Shown: positions 20,413 to 29,764 of the stretch, in pieces | How the letters are laid out: the number at the start of each line of letters is the position of its first letter | Numbering within the stretch: the first letter of the stretch is position 1 | NCBI GenBank assembly: GCA_973895155.1 | Contig: OZ316894.1 | Span: forward strand, 15,128,001-15,192,000 | Length of the DNA: 64,000 nt | Source of the DNA: Marsupella aquatica | Taxonomy: Eukaryota > Marchantiophyta | Direction of reading: 5' to 3' | Position numbers and translations under genes: made by a program | The notes under the pieces: model-generated | Told to the model about the DNA's origin: nothing | Databases searched by the model: none | The model's input: only the letters and a program-made list of their open reading frames with translations

Positions 20413-22035
20413 CTCGCCTCCCTCCCCTGGAACACTTGCAGGTACTACGGGGAGGACATGACGGAGTTCATCAGGAACTATGACGACGCGCATCAACATA
20501 CTCGGCTGCGGGGAAGGAGTATGTCCCTCACGGAAGAATGGCTCAGGATGATCTTCGGGTTACCCAAAGGTGACCATCGAGTCGAATCACGGGCTCCCGG
20601 GGGCAAGGGAGCCAAGTACCAATCTTCAAGTTTTCCCTCAGAGGGAGCAGTGGACAACGGGTTCGTGATGAAGACCTGCCTCATCCCCGAGATAGCTGAG
20701 CGACTGGAGTTCCAGAGGTACGCCCTCCACATGATGGAACCCCGGGGGGAGATCTCCGCCGCCCAGGTTATCCAGGTCAAGAACTATCGACCTAGGAGGT
20801 GGGCGTCGTACTTCACTAAGAAATTCCATGAAGAGATGGAGCGGCGAAGGAAGACGCTGTACATTGGCGGGAAGGCTTATTTCGCTAGCCACATCGAGAT
20901 CATTCTTGAGTGGTACGCCCGGTTTGATCAACGAACCCTTCCCCATGTCAACGTTACAAAGCTGGTCCCAGCTAGGTGGGTTTTCCCGGCCTTGGAGAGA
21001 CGGCCCCAACCCGAGGCCCGAAGTCCAGCGGACATGCCAGCTTCACCCACCCCACCTCCACAAGTAGCTGTAGTCGTAACCAAGGAGGTACCGGATGGGT
21101 CGGGTGTCGCAACCGTTGATGCGATCCAACAGGCCGGGCTAAGTACAGAAGTCGGTACGGCGGAGGTCTTACCCGAGCTCGGTTCTCCCAAAGACCCACC
21201 GGTGGCTATTCCGGAGAACCGGACATTGCTATAGGAGGACGCTCCAGCCCCTTCCAACGTTACGTCCCCAGGGCTGGACGTCACTGCCCCGGCCCCCACG
21301 CGTGTTGACGTCTGCCCGTGCCCAACTCCGGACAGGCACAACCTGGACCACCCGGAACTCTTCGTACCGGGTACATTTCTGAACGGGCTTCTGGGAGATT
21401 TCTCTCATTAGATTGCCCGGGATACCGGGGAGTTCATGGCCCGGAAGGTAGCCTGTTTCTTCAATCAGGAGTTGGTTGCCGCAATAAAGGCAGGTCGGGC
21501 CCAGTCAGAGGCCCTTCAGAGGATAGAGCGGTACCGGGTGGAGTCCGTGTACCTAAAGAATGAAGTTGCAGCTCAAGAGGCTAAGCTTCGGCAACTACGA
21601 CCCAAGGTTGTAGCCGCCGATGAGTTGTTAGCAAAGGCGCACGCTCTTATCGCCCTAGCCAAACAGGCCGAGATTACACGACTCCGGAACCAGATTGACA
21701 GTTTGAAGAATCAAACTGTCACCTGGCAGAAAGACCTGGAGGAGGCCAAGGAACGGGCCCAACGGGACACGGCGGAGATAGCCACGCTGCAGGCCGAGGT
21801 GGCGCGGCTCCAAACCAAGGCCGAGAAGCAGGACCAGCTTGCGGGTAAACTGACAAGTGACGCCCAGCAGTTGGAGGAGGCTTGTCAGGAGGCAGCAGAG
21901 GAGACGGACGCGGCGAGGCGAGAGAACGAATCTCTGCTGGACCAGGTCCAGCTCCTCAAGGCGGACAATGACAGGCTTCGAAGGCAGCGGGATGGCCGCT
22001 CCCATTCAGGCGGCTCTGGCAAGCGTGCCAGGCAT
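20413..22035 (+). pseudogene. family-2 FGLP/coiled-coil ORF, copy E
   Basis: Frame with LTEEWLRMIFGLPKGDH, then NGFVMKTCLIPEIAERLEF, ISAAQVIQV and a helical stretch to about 20990; a Pro/Ala/Val-rich linker; and a C-terminal coiled coil (MARKVACFFNQELV... LRRQRDGRSHSG) ending GSGKRARH* at 22035. Stops at about 21232 and 21408 break the linker, and the N-terminus is truncated. The layout parallels the giant-LTR protein: an IFGLP-type motif, an NGF segment, a conserved C..P.I.E...F pattern, a disordered linker, then a long coiled coil. Function unknown. Confidence 0.6.
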
Positions 22036-25000
22036 TAGCGGCGGAGTAGGAATAGATTAGGATTAGGACTAGCTTAGTCAGGCTCTTGGGATAGGCACCT
22101 GCCTTCGGTACAGCATTGCTGCCATGCTGTCCAGCCTGCTTAGATTAGGATCTTCTAATAAGACACAGCCGTTTCCGGCCTGACTGTCAGCTTAGTTAAG
22201 ACCTTAGTCAGTGAATCTTCGGCGAGAGGACACCCCGTCCCTCGGCCCTTAGTATTTAGTGCACCCCTCGGTAGAGGCAGGGGGGGTTTTTAGTTGCAGA
22301 GGTGGGCGTCCGCGGTATGTGCTGGGAGTCCCGACCTCTGGGAATGAAAGAGTACCAAGGGGAGGGGGTAGGACTAAGCTCGTCGGGCGAGTGCGGAGCC
22401 GGGCTCCATTGTAGTGTGCACCCTCGGCCTTGAACCTGTTCATTCCGGGGCTGTCGGGCTCCCTTTGTAGTAAAATCCTTTCCCATCATTTTCCTTCATG
22501 TAAATCGAGATTGTATGCATGTGCGCGTGTATGTGTGTGGGTTTCTCGTATATGGGTGGCAGTGCCAGGCCGAACGCACTACCCAAGACGTGCACAGGGT
22601 GCAGCCTGCGGGTAAGTGGTTGCGAGCACGGGTTAAGGACCTGTATCATCGAATCCGGATCAAAGGCGGATAGCACGAAGGCTTAGAAGCCCTTAAGCCG
22701 GGGTCGATCCTGCTATCGACTAAGGTACGTTCCAGCGGCGGAACACAAACCATACCTAGGAGGTGTCCGTATTTAGCAGTATGCGCACTTAGCGCTAGTT
22801 TACGAGAATAAGGTGCATTACGTGCTTCCCTTCCTGCCCGAACCCTCAAATTTATGAGGGATGTGCCCGTCTAAGCTGAAGTCTGAGTTAAGGCCGCAGC
22901 CAATGACGTGACAAGCACCTTGCCTCTCTCCCCTGGAACACCTACATATACTACGGGAAGGACATGACGGAGTTTGTCAAGAATTATGATGACGTCCATC
23001 AGCATACTTGGCTACGGGGGAGGAATATGTCCCTCACAGAGGAGCGGCTTAGGATGATCTTTGGGCTACCCGAGGATGATCACCGAGTCAAATCATGGGC
23101 TCCCAGGGGCAAGGGAGCCAAGTACCAATCCTTGAGTTTTCCCTCCGAGAGGTCAATGGACAACGGGTTCGTGATGAGGACCTGCCTCATCCCCGAGATA
23201 GCTGAGCGGCTAGAGTTCCAGAGATACGCCCTCCAGATGATGGAACCCCAGGGCGAGATCTCTGCTGCCCAGGTTATCCAAGTCGAGAACTAACGACCTA
23301 GGAAGTGGGCTTCGTACTTCGCTAAGAAGTTCCATGAAGAGATGGAGCGGCAAAGGAAGTCACTATACATCGGCGGGAAGGCGTATTTTGCAAGCCACAT
23401 CGAGATCATTCTCGAGTGGTATGCCCAATTTGATCAACGAACCCTTCACCGGGTCAACGTAACTAAGTTGGTCCCGACTAAGTAGATCTTCCCGACCTTG
23501 GAGAGATGGCCTCAACCCGAGGCCCAAAGTCTGGCGGCAACACAGGCCTCACCCATCCAACCTCCACATGTAGCGATAGCCGTGGCCAAAGAAGTACCGG
23601 AAGAGGCAGTGATCGCAACCTTAGATGCGATCAACCAGGCCGGGCCTGGTGCAGAAGTTGGGGCGGTGGAGGCCTTGCCCGAGCCCAAGGGTCCAGAAGA
23701 CCCATCAGTGGCTATTCCAGAGGACAGCCCAATGGTGGAGGAGGACACTCCAGCCCCTTCCAACACTACATCCCCAAGGCTAGATATCACTACCCCGGCT
23801 CCCACGCGAAACGTCTGCCCGTGCCCAACTCCAAACGAGCATAACCTGGACCACCCGGAACTCTTCGTACCGGATACATTTCTAAATGGGCTTTTGGGAG
23901 ATTTCTCCCAACAGATAGCCCGGGATACCGGGGAGTTCATGGCTCGGAAGGTAGCCTACTTCTTCAATCAGGAGTTGGTTACCGCAGTAAAGGCAGGTCC
24001 GGCTCAGTCGGAGGCCCTTCAACGGATAGAGCGGTACCGGGTTGAGTCCGTGTACCTAAAGGATGAAGTTGCAGCTCAAGAGGCTGAGCTTTTGCAACTA
24101 CAACCCAAGGTTGCAGCCGCCGATGAGTTGTTAGCAAATGCGCATGCCCTTACCGCCTTAGCCAAACAGCCCAAAGCCGGGAAGGAGGCCGAGATTGCAC
24201 GGCTCCGGATCCAGGTTGACAGTTTGAAGAACCAAACTGTCATCTGGCAGAAAGACCTAGAGGAGGCCGAAGAGCAAGCCCAACATGACACTACGAAGAT
24301 TGCCACCCTACAGGCCAAAGTGGCACGGCTTCAAGCCAAAGCCAAGAAACAGACCCAGGTGGTGGACTAGCTGACGAGCAACGCCCAGCAACTAGAAGAG
24401 GCATGCCAGGAGGCAGCTGAGGAGACGGACGCGGCAAAGCAAGAAAACAAATCTCTGTTGGACCAAGTCCTGCTCCTCAAGGCGGACAACGACTCCCACT
24501 CGAACGGCTCTGGCAAGCGCACCAGACATTAGCGGAGGGTTAGGCTTAGAATAGACTTAGGAGTAGCTAAAACAGGCTGGTAGGACAAGTGCCGGCCAGA
24601 AGATAAAGGCGCTGACACATTAGCCAGCCTATGTAGAATAGGTTAGACTAATAGGACAAGCAGGCACCAGCTTAGCAAGGATATAAGTTAGCGTAGATTC
24701 GGGCACGAGGCCAGGCCAGTCCTCAGCCCTTAGTATTTAGCGGCCCCCCAGTAGAGGTTAGGGGAGGGGGATTTTAGACTCAGAGGTTGGCCATTCACCA
24801 GTACGCACGTGGAGTCCCGAACTTGGTGAAGTACCGGAGTGCCAAGGGGAGGGTATACAACTAAGCTTGCTGGGCGAGTGCGGAGCCGGGCTCCGTTGTA
24901 GTGTATACTCCTCGGCCTTGGGCCCGTTCGTTCACGAGGTGTCGGGTCAACCAATCGTAAAGTGTATGATCATAAATGAATGAAATCCTTTCTCCTTAAT

Positions 25001-25422
25001 TCCTTCATGTAAATCGAGATTTCTGTTATGTATGAATGCATGTATGAGTCTTGTGTGCAAGAATCAACGTCGGGCCAAACACGTTATGCCAACCGTGCAC
25101 GGGGTGCCGAATACGGGTACGGGGTTGCGAGCCCGGGTTGAGCCCTTGTACTAATGGATCCGGATCAAAGGCGGTAACACGAAGGCTTAGAAGTCCGTGA
25201 GCCGGGGTCGACCCAGTGTCGACTAAGGTACGTTCCGGCGGCGGAACACAAACTATACCTAGGAGGTGTTTGTACATAACAGTAAGCACACTTAGCGCTA
25301 GTTTACGTGAGTTAGGAGCATTTGGTGCGTCCCTCCCTGCCCGAACCCTCATATTTATGAAGGATATGTCTGTCTAAGCCAAAGCCCGGGTTAAGGCCTA
25401 GGCTGACGACGTGAGAAGTACC
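20415..25422 (+). repeat. tandem pair of 2.5 kb family-2 units (E and F)
   Basis: Unit E (about 20415-22916) and unit F (about 22917-25422) carry the same ORF and 3' region throughout, diverged by many substitutions. Both start at the same point (cctYgcctcYctcccctgg), each preceded by agcacc. E ends gtgaca before agcacc; F ends gtgaga before agtacc. The identical truncated start means an already truncated unit was duplicated. The 3' parts share ggcggaacacaaac and tagcgctagtttacg. Confidence 0.75.
22918..24531 (+). pseudogene. family-2 FGLP/coiled-coil ORF, copy F
   Basis: Second copy of the ORF at 20413-22035. Conserved marks are MIFGLPEDDHRVK, NGFVMRTCLIPEIAERLEF, DTFLNGLLGDFSQQIARD and the coiled coil (VSLKNQ/ARLQAK heptads), ending NGSGKRTRH* at 24531. 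Stops at about 23291 (EN*RPR, where E has KNYRPR), 23483 and 24368 break it. Relative to E it keeps the frame through the linker, so E and F together show the ancestral ORF was continuous. No catalytic motif. Confidence 0.6.
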
Positions 25423-25539
25423 AGGTTGATGCTCTGGCAGTTCCTAGAGCCGTAGCAACTTGCATACCACAAGCGCTTGATAGTTTCACACATCTATAGA
25501 CCTCCTTGCAGCACTTAGGATTGGAGCGCTTGCTCAGGA

Positions 25540-26995
25540 TTCCTTGGAATGTCGAGCTTGACTCCTACCTGCACGATTTCGTAAAAGGGACAATTATCCC
25601 TATTGAATTTCGACAAACCATACGAGCTTGACCAAGCTTGTGGACAGTTGAACAGATCTCCTGCGCCTTTGGATGTCCATCAGAGGGAGGCATTGTATTC
25701 CAAGAAGAAGGATATATCCACCCCTTACTTCTCAGGAATTCAAAATCTCAAGAATTGATGGAATTTGACACAATGCACATGTCCTGAACTAAGAATTCTT
25801 TTGGAATTCTTAGTACCCATTCTCCATCCGAAAAAGCCAACTATCTGCCCTGTGGCCTTGGCTAACACTATTTCAGCTGCTCACAGTGGAGCTATAAAAG
25901 TAAATTGGGCCCTACTCCTGTTTAATGTTATGAAGGATCAAGTAAGGAGCTTGAAAGTAGGGAGGACCACTTACTTACAGAATTATCTCTCTCAGCTTTA
26001 TTATGCCCATGCTTGCTTGCATTTTGAGGAGAGAACAGAAAGGGGGTTACTTCTGATCGAGATGGGCATTGAGGAAGAAATTGATGTGGAAGAACCAGTG
26101 GATGCCATTCCCCTAAATTCCAATGATGAGGATATTGATATGGATATAGAAAATGCATTTGTGGGAGGTCTTGAAGCTTTGCTTGAATACAACTTGGAGC
26201 TTGTCCAACATCCTCTGAATAACCAGGTGTACTCAAGAGAAGTCAACATGGGAGAACAACCTGTAGCTGAAGAAGATGAAGAGGATGAAGACCTCTTTGA
26301 GCAACAAGAGGATATTACGGAACCAACTATTGCTGTTAGCCTAAGGACCAGCTCGTCCACTCCTTCGAAAGCATAATCGAATCAGCAACTTATTGATAAG
26401 TTGATATCTCTTCTCAGTTGCAGTGATGATGGACTCTATGATGTTGTTAATGATTTAAGAATGGAAGCTGTCAGTTTGAGGTCACCATTCCCTGACCAAT
26501 TAAGTCCTATCAGGATGACCTCTTCCCCAGGAGAATCAGCACCAATGGAATTTGTGACTCTCACCCCTGCCACCCAACAGGCCCCTCTCTTAGAATCAAG
26601 TGAACCTGTTCCAGTGACAGAAAGTATCAGTTGTGTAGCTATTGTGGATGATTTGCTAGAGATACTGTAGTATGAACCTCGACAGATAGTGTCTGTGGTT
26701 AGCAACTTAATTCAACAGTGCCCAATTGCTAGCATGTCTTACAGTCTTGATTCCAATTATGAACCTACAAAAGGACCCACCTACACCCGGACTCAGTATG
26801 AGCAACCTTTTGTTAGGGAGGATCTTCCTGAAGACTTTGATCCACCCTCAGATGGTGAAACTTATAGATCTTATGATAATTCTCTTGAGTCATCCCCAAG
26901 GCAAGGATTTGAAGATGTTGAAGCTGCATTGTCTGGGGGGAAAATGTGGTTCTTGAGGAAGCACCGGGCCTATGGCTGCTAGTGTCAAGAGAGAA
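25540..26995 (+). pseudogene. family-3 plant-mobile-domain-like ORF, N-terminal part
   Basis: Reads ELDSYLHDFVKGTIIPIEF, then TVEQISCAFGCPSEGG, LRILLEFLVPILHPKK, a stretch with NWALLLFNVMKDQVRSL and YLQNYLSQLYYAHACLHF (25765-26030), then a very acidic region (EEDEEDEDLFEQQ) and Ser/Pro-rich sequence to about 26980. The 'W-T-V-x-x-I-x-x-x-F-G-x-P' step and the YLxxYLSQLY segment resemble plant retroelement or transposon proteins with a plant-mobile-domain-like fold (inference). Stops near 25630 and 25785 and at 26374 and 26668 break the frame. The continuation may lie at 28643. Confidence 0.45.
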
Positions 26996-28063
26996 CTTAA
27001 GTTAAGATCATGATTACTATTCTAGACTGGGTAGCAGACACCACAATGAATGGTTCTGTGGATGAAAGCACAACATCATAACCCTTTTCTCCATACCTTT
27101 GACTATTGCCTCATTGGCAACTACCTTGGGTCGAGTTACAAAATGAATATCTCCCAACGAGAAAGAAACGGGAGGTTCATCGGAGGGAGGTTTGTTGAGA
27201 TCCATCTCAATACAAGATAAAAATTGTGCAAGCCCAATCTTGCCCATAAACTACATAAGGGTATACAATCGGCTCTATTGAATTTAATACCGCGGTTGCA
27301 AATGCTTCTCCAAAGTAAAAAGTCATATGTTGACGCATGATCTCTTTTTGGAGTACATGAATTCTAATAAGGAAAGGATTAGGGAGAGGAAGAACAGGTA
27401 CTGGTCTAGGCATTATCGTACTATCAAATATTCTATCTAACTAATATTCATTCTAATGACAAGATATAGAATCATTCAATAAAAAGATCATTCATTTCAA
27501 ACAAATACTGTGCATTGAGTTAACTCTAAGTATATACATGCAGATGTTCATCTTAATAAGTTTATCTTCTTTTGAATGAAAACACTATCTGAAGGTCCAA
27601 CGCGTACAAATTATCACTGACTGAGCTAAGCTCTAAGCCAGCGTGCATGCTACGTCTACTTCATAAGGGTTTCACCCAAAAGGAGCATATGATGTTAAGG
27701 TATTGTTGAGCACTTTGCATCTCTTTAGGACTTAATAACCATCTCCTATCAAATGATAACACTTGAAGGTCCAACTCATACAAAATATCTCTGGCCGAGC
27801 CGAACCTCTAAGCAAGCGTGTATGAGTGGGTCTACTTCATAAGGGTTATATTCATAGAGGAGGTCATCAAATCCAATGGATTCTTAAGGCTTCACAAATC
27901 AGTTGATGAAAAATGGGGAGTGAGGGGAGAGAGCCCCTCTCCTCTTTATTTATAGTGCTCACACCTCAAGCACATGGATCAAGCATGGCACATGGATGGA
28001 AGCCATGTGTCACACATCCAAGGCAAGTAAGTGTGCTAGTACTATAGTTACGTGAGTGGAGCA
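26996..28063. other. inserted region of unknown type with duplicated motifs
   Basis: AT-rich sequence between the two parts of the family-3 relic. It holds two copies of a dispersed motif (27575-27655 and 27745-27830) also found at 61.9-62.2 kb. Two overlapping minus-strand frames (27017-27247, 27207-27413) look protein-like (MTFYFGEAFATAVLNSIEP...) but match nothing I recognise. The 28-bp minisatellite follows directly. Confidence 0.4.
27575..27830 (+). repeat. two copies of a dispersed motif (aaggtccaac...ccgagccga...)
   Basis: Copies at 27575-27655 and 27745-27830 share aacact, gaaggtccaac, tacaaa-tatc, a gctgagct/ccgagccga core, ctctaagc and a gcgtg-tatg block, followed by tctacttcataagggtt. 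The same core recurs three times at 61883-62215. They are 170-175 bp apart. No coding content is evident. Confidence 0.6.
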
Positions 28064-28540
28064 ACTATAGATCGTACACTGTAGCATGCACACTATAGCA
28101 TGCATATTGTAGATCGTACACTGTAGCATGCACACTGTAGGTCTTGCACTATAGCATGCACACTGTAGATCATACACTGTAGCATGCATACTGTAGACCG
28201 TGTACTGTAGCATGCACTCTGTAGACCATACACTGTAGCATGCACACTATAGACCGTACACTATAACATACACACTGTAGATTGTACACTATAACATGCA
28301 CACTGTAGATCGTACATTGTAGCATGTATACTGTAGATCGTACACTGTAGCATGCACACTGTAGGTCTTGCACTGTAGCATGCACACTGTAGATCGTATA
28401 CTGTATCATGCATACTGTAGACCGTGTACTATAGCATGCACTCTGTAGACCGTACAAGGTAGTATGCACACTGTAGATTGTACACTATAGCATGCACACT
28501 GTAGGTCGTGCACTGTAGCATGCACACTATAGACTGCATA
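28064..28540. repeat. 28-bp minisatellite (two 14-bp half-units), about 17 copies
   Basis: Tandem array of cactgtagcatgca alternating with cactgtagatcgta, with point variants. Each 14-bp half contains cactgtag, and one half has the palindrome GCATGC. It leaves long open frames by chance on the minus strand (28010-28213, 28170-28469), because a 14-bp unit without stops is open in every frame. There are no spacers or conserved direct-repeat ends, so it is not a CRISPR. Confidence 0.9.
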
Positions 28541-28642
28541 TAATACGAGAATTCAAACTACTATCCTATACTAAGTTATAATTAGGAGGAACTTACTAAA
28601 TAAAGAATCCCCACGACAGCGTTACGGTCGAACCCAAATTTA

Positions 28643-29300
28643 GTGACAGTGGTCACCTTGTCTATCCAAACCCCCAGGAATGCTACTATTGAAAGGTACC
28701 CCAGACATCCTGAGTCACAAGTGCACAAATATGTCACCACTTGCAAAATAATGCAGGCCAACAGACCACCAGTTGGAGAATTTTGGAGATACTACTATCT
28801 GAAGAAGACTGAAGCAAGCTACATTTTTGATCTTAGGTGTCTTGGTACTTCCAAAGTGGAGATGGCACAATTTGACAAGTTCTGGACTAACTCTATCTAC
28901 TTCCGACCCATACTGGCTATGATGCTGCTACAAGGTGATGTGGAAGTGGAGGATCCTGATTTAGTCTTGACATATTTTGGGAACTTTGCAGCTTATGCTC
29001 TGGATTTTATAATCTCTTTCCTTATGCAGAGTAAGAAGTCTACTTCTCTTCAGAATGATTACATTCCACAAAAGCCCAAGGTTGTCCTCGTTTCGACCAG
29101 TACCTTAGCTGATAAACAGAGGATATGGAATAATGTTACCTCTCAAACTCTTACAGAATTCAACCGATACTTCAAGGATGTCATTTGGAGACTTTGTCCT
29201 TTCTATTCTAGGATGATGAGAACTGAAGATTTCTTATTCCATTACCCTCAAGTTTATGCTGCTACCTGCAATCACTATGATGTAATTGGAATTTACTGAG
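28643..29300 (+). pseudogene. family-3 ORF, C-terminal part
   Basis: 218-codon frame rich in aromatic residues (VGEFWRYYYLKKTEASYIF, FDKFWTNSIYFRPILAMML, DFLFHYPQVYAATCNHY), ending at 29297-29299. No catalytic motif. Its place after the split family-3 ORF and similar base composition suggest one original gene, but the join is not proven: the insert boundaries show no target duplication I could find. It could be an independent gene fragment. Confidence 0.35.
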
Positions 29301-29764
29301 AAGCACTTTGTATAGATTCATATTACTTAATGAGGAAAATGCCTCTGATGTATCTTGAGCGACAATTGAGATGCTTGCCCTATTCTTGAGGATCACCACG
29401 TCAAGCTGAGCTCATGGAGGTTACACAGTCAGGGACTGTTACATTTGTGAAGCTTATCGAACCACATGACATTCAGCAACAAGACTAAGGCAGAGTCTAA
29501 GTGTTTCTAGTTAGTTTTAGGAGTAGTGCATCTTGTCTGATTTTTATAAATGTGTTCTAGAGCTTTAAAAGCTGTCATACTTCTTTAGCATATAGTTCTG
29601 TACTTAGGAAAGCCTGTTGGCAAAATCTCAGAGTTTTTTGACTTATATTTAGGAAGTTAAAAATAGTTGAATTTGCTAAGTTTTTAAGTGTACCGCAATT
29701 ACGAGTTACGAGTTACAACTTAAGCTTTTACGAGTTTACTAGTTTACGAGTTTACGGTTCTTAC
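29301..29764. other. AT-rich spacer with a small tacgagtt repeat
   Basis: No gene. At 29699-29758 several variants of tacgagtt/tacgagttta follow one another just outside the LINE 3' end, possibly a slipped or filler sequence at the LINE junction. Confidence 0.4.

Noticed and set aside
28010-28469. Open frames through the minisatellite as a repeat protein
   Set aside because: They exist only because the 14-bp unit has no stop in any frame; no start context or flanking domain.
28064-28540. CRISPR-like array
   Set aside because: Repeats are contiguous 14/28-bp units without unique spacers, in a plant-type genome.
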